From assembly GCF_900105475.1 (NCBI RefSeq), contig NZ_LT629777.1, positions 434,001-498,000 on the forward strand: a stretch of 64,000 bases of DNA. Direction: 5' to 3'. The position numbers were made by a program, and so were the translations under genes. The notes below the pieces were generated by a model. That model was given only the letters and a program-made list of their open reading frames with translations. It did no database searches and was not told the origin of the DNA. This DNA is from Pseudomonas asplenii. Its GTDB lineage: Bacteria > Pseudomonadota > Gammaproteobacteria > Pseudomonadales > Pseudomonadaceae. This document shows positions 62,288 to 64,000 of the stretch, piece after piece. The first letter of the stretch is position 1, and the number at the start of each line of letters is the position of its first letter.

Positions 62288-64000
62288 ATGATCGCTTGCC
62301 TGCGGCTGTTCTCTGCCCTCTGCCTCGCTGCCTTGCTGGCGGCTTGCGCCAGCTCGCCCTCCTCCAGCCTTGGCGAACTTCCACGGACCCCGGATGCCAG
62401 CATCGAGCAACTGCTCGAACAGGCCTCTTCCAGCAAAACACCGGACCAGGCCGCCCTGCTGCGCCTGAGCGCCGCCGACCTGGCCTATCGCCAGAAAGAC
62501 AACGGTCGCGCCTCGCAGATTCTTGCCCAGGTGCAACTGGACCAGCTCAAGCCGGCCCAACAGGTATTCGCCAGCACACTGGCCGCCGAACTGGCGATGA
62601 GCCGCAACCAGCCCAAGGCCGCGCTCGCCGCCCTGAGCCATCCGAGCCTGGAACACCTGGGTGAACTGCCAGTAGACCAGCAGATCCGCACCCAGACCGT
62701 CCGCGCCCGCGCCCTCGAAGCCGACGGCCAGACCCTGGCTGCCGCGCGCGAGCGCATTTTCATCGCACCGCTGCTCAGTGGCGACGCCGCTCGTGCCAAC
62801 CACGAGGCGATCTGGGCACTGATAGCCGCCCTGCCGACCGACCAGTTGCAACCGACCGGCAACGACGACCTCAGCGGCTGGCTCAGCCTGGCTCTGACGG
62901 TGAAGACTTCCGGCACGCTGGAGCAACAACAGGCCGCGATCGATACCTGGCGCGCACAGAACCCCAAGCACCCTGCCGCCGTGCAGTTGCCACAGGCTCT
63001 GGTGAAACTCAAGGAACTGGCCAGCCAGCCGCTGAACAAGATCGCCCTGCTGCTGCCTAACGACGGCCAATTGGCCTCGGTCGGCAAGGCGCTGCGCGAA
63101 GGGTTCATGGCCGCCCAATACCAGGCACAACAGGCCGGCCAGAAGCCACCAGCGATTGAGTTCTACGACAGCTCGCGCCTGACCTCTCTCGACGATTTCT
63201 ATCGCAAGGCCCAGGCGGCCGGCGTGCAACTGGTCATCGGCCCGCTGGAGAAACCGCTGGTCAAGCAGTTGAGCGCTCGCGCGCAACTGCCGATCACCAC
63301 GCTGGCACTGAACTACAGCGAAAGCGCACAAAACCCACCACAGCTGTTCCAGTTCGGTCTTGCCGCCGAAGACGAAGCCCGCGAAGTCTCGCGTCGTGCC
63401 CGCGCCGACGGCCTGCACCGCGCCGCAGCCATGGTACCGAAGGGTGAATGGGGCGACCGCGTACTGAAAGCCTTCCGCCAGGACTGGGAAGCCAACGGCG
63501 GCACCGTGATCGGTGTCGAGCGTGTCGACCAGCCGGTAGCCTTGGCCCAGCAGATTGCCGACCTGTTCCAACTGCGCCAGAGCGAAGGTCGCGCCAAGAG
63601 CCTGCAGAGCACCGTCGGTGGCCAAGTTGCCGCGCAACCTTCGCGCCGCCAGGACATCGAGTTCATCTTCCTCGCCGCCACCCCGCAGCAGGCCCAGCAG
63701 ATCAAACCGACCCTGAACTTCCAGTACGCCGGTGACGTCCCGGTATACGGCACCTCCCACCTGTTCAGCGCAACCGGCGACATCAACCAGTACAACGACA
63801 TGAACGGCATTCGCTTCTGCGAAACGCCATGGCTGCTGGACGCCAACGACCCCCTGCGCCAACAGGTCACCGCCCAATGGCCACAGGCCGCCGGCAGCCT
63901 CGGCCGCCTGTATGCCATGGGTGTCGACGCCTATCGCCTGGCTCCGCGCCTGGGCCAGCTCAAGGCACTGCCAGACAGCCGTATCGACGGCCTCTCCGGC
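62288..64000 (+). CDS. lpoA: Penicillin-binding protein activator LpoA (partial, runs off window)
   Basis: The open frame from ATG 62288 continues without a stop to the last base (571 codons). It has a lipoprotein signal (MIACLRLF, lipobox LAAC), a helical TPR-like N-domain and a periplasmic-binding-protein-like C-domain starting NKIALLLPNDGQLASVGKALREGF. This matches the LppC/YraM/LpoA family, outer-membrane lipoproteins that stimulate PBP1a. Position divergent from rsmI is conserved in gamma-proteobacteria. Confidence 0.93.
   Translation, partial: MIACLRLFSALCLAALLAACASSPSSSLGELPRTPDASIEQLLEQASSSKTPDQAALLRLSAADLAYRQKDNGRASQILAQVQLDQLKPAQQVFASTLAAELAMSRNQPKAALAALSHPSLEHLGELPVDQQIRTQTVRARALEADGQTLAAARERIFIAPLLSGDAARANHEAIWALIAALPTDQLQPTGNDDLSGWLSLALTVKTSGTLEQQQAAIDTWRAQNPKHPAAVQLPQALVKLKELASQPLNKIALLLPNDGQLASVGKALREGFMAAQYQAQQAGQKPPAIEFYDSSRLTSLDDFYRKAQAAGVQLVIGPLEKPLVKQLSARAQLPITTLALNYSESAQNPPQLFQFGLAAEDEAREVSRRARADGLHRAAAMVPKGEWGDRVLKAFRQDWEANGGTVIGVERVDQPVALAQQIADLFQLRQSEGRAKSLQSTVGGQVAAQPSRRQDIEFIFLAATPQQAQQIKPTLNFQYAGDVPVYGTSHLFSATGDINQYNDMNGIRFCETPWLLDANDPLRQQVTAQWPQAAGSLGRLYAMGVDAYRLAPRLGQLKALPDSRIDGLSG

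Noticed and set aside
62258..63877. 539-codon minus-strand frame at the right end
   Set aside because: Antisense to the open lpoA frame, which has a lipoprotein signal and family sequence.

Overview
The window is a stretch of Pseudomonas chromosome, probably from the P. fluorescens group. The evidence is the complete dcw (division and cell wall) cluster from mraZ to lpxC, next to rnpB, rsmI and an lpoA-type lipoprotein gene. The cyo operon, divergent hmp/norR, cheV and GC-rich codon use agree with this. No tRNA, rRNA, CRISPR array, phage gene or insertion sequence was seen.

Region 1 (1-13.8 kb) is accessory and is the most interesting part. Two MocR-type regulators bracket eleven minus-strand genes. 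A tight six-gene operon encodes a divergent KamA-type radical SAM enzyme, an Ldh2-family oxidoreductase, a class IV aminotransferase, a TauD-type Fe(II)/2-oxoglutarate dioxygenase, an AurF-type diiron N-oxygenase and a metallo-beta-lactamase-fold hydrolase. A second group encodes an MFS exporter, an ATP-grasp ligase, a RidA-family protein and a cupin. A glutathione transferase lies between the groups. I read this as an uncharacterised biosynthetic cluster for an amino-acid-derived, probably N-oxidised small molecule that may be ligated and exported. The product is unknown to me.

Region 2 (13.9-27.6 kb) is respiration, redox and signalling. It holds cyoABCDE with a strong terminator and an unusually long upstream region, then dsbB. 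Hmp (NO dioxygenase) is divergent from norR, with NorR-type and ANR/DNR-type sites between them. After these come cheV, an acetyltransferase, a small secreted protein, a YkgJ-type cysteine-cluster protein and a PAS-containing chemoreceptor.

Region 3 (27.7-34.2 kb) is a chaperone-usher fimbrial operon (pilin, chaperone, usher, second chaperone, tip-type subunit) with a separate 107-residue mini-pilin upstream in AT-rich DNA.

Region 4 (34.4-42.6 kb) is an RND efflux operon (adaptor and pump, no outer-membrane factor) with a CopR/CusR-type two-component system. A CusR-like palindrome lies upstream of the first gene. A diguanylate cyclase follows.

Region 5 (42.6-64 kb) is core: lpxC, ftsZ, ftsA, ftsQ, ddlB, murC, murG, ftsW, murD, mraY, murF, murE, ftsI, ftsL, rsmH and mraZ on the minus strand. 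They appear to be driven from a sigma70 promoter carrying a three-repeat MraZ operator. Then come RNase P RNA, rsmI and divergent lpoA, which is cut by the window end.
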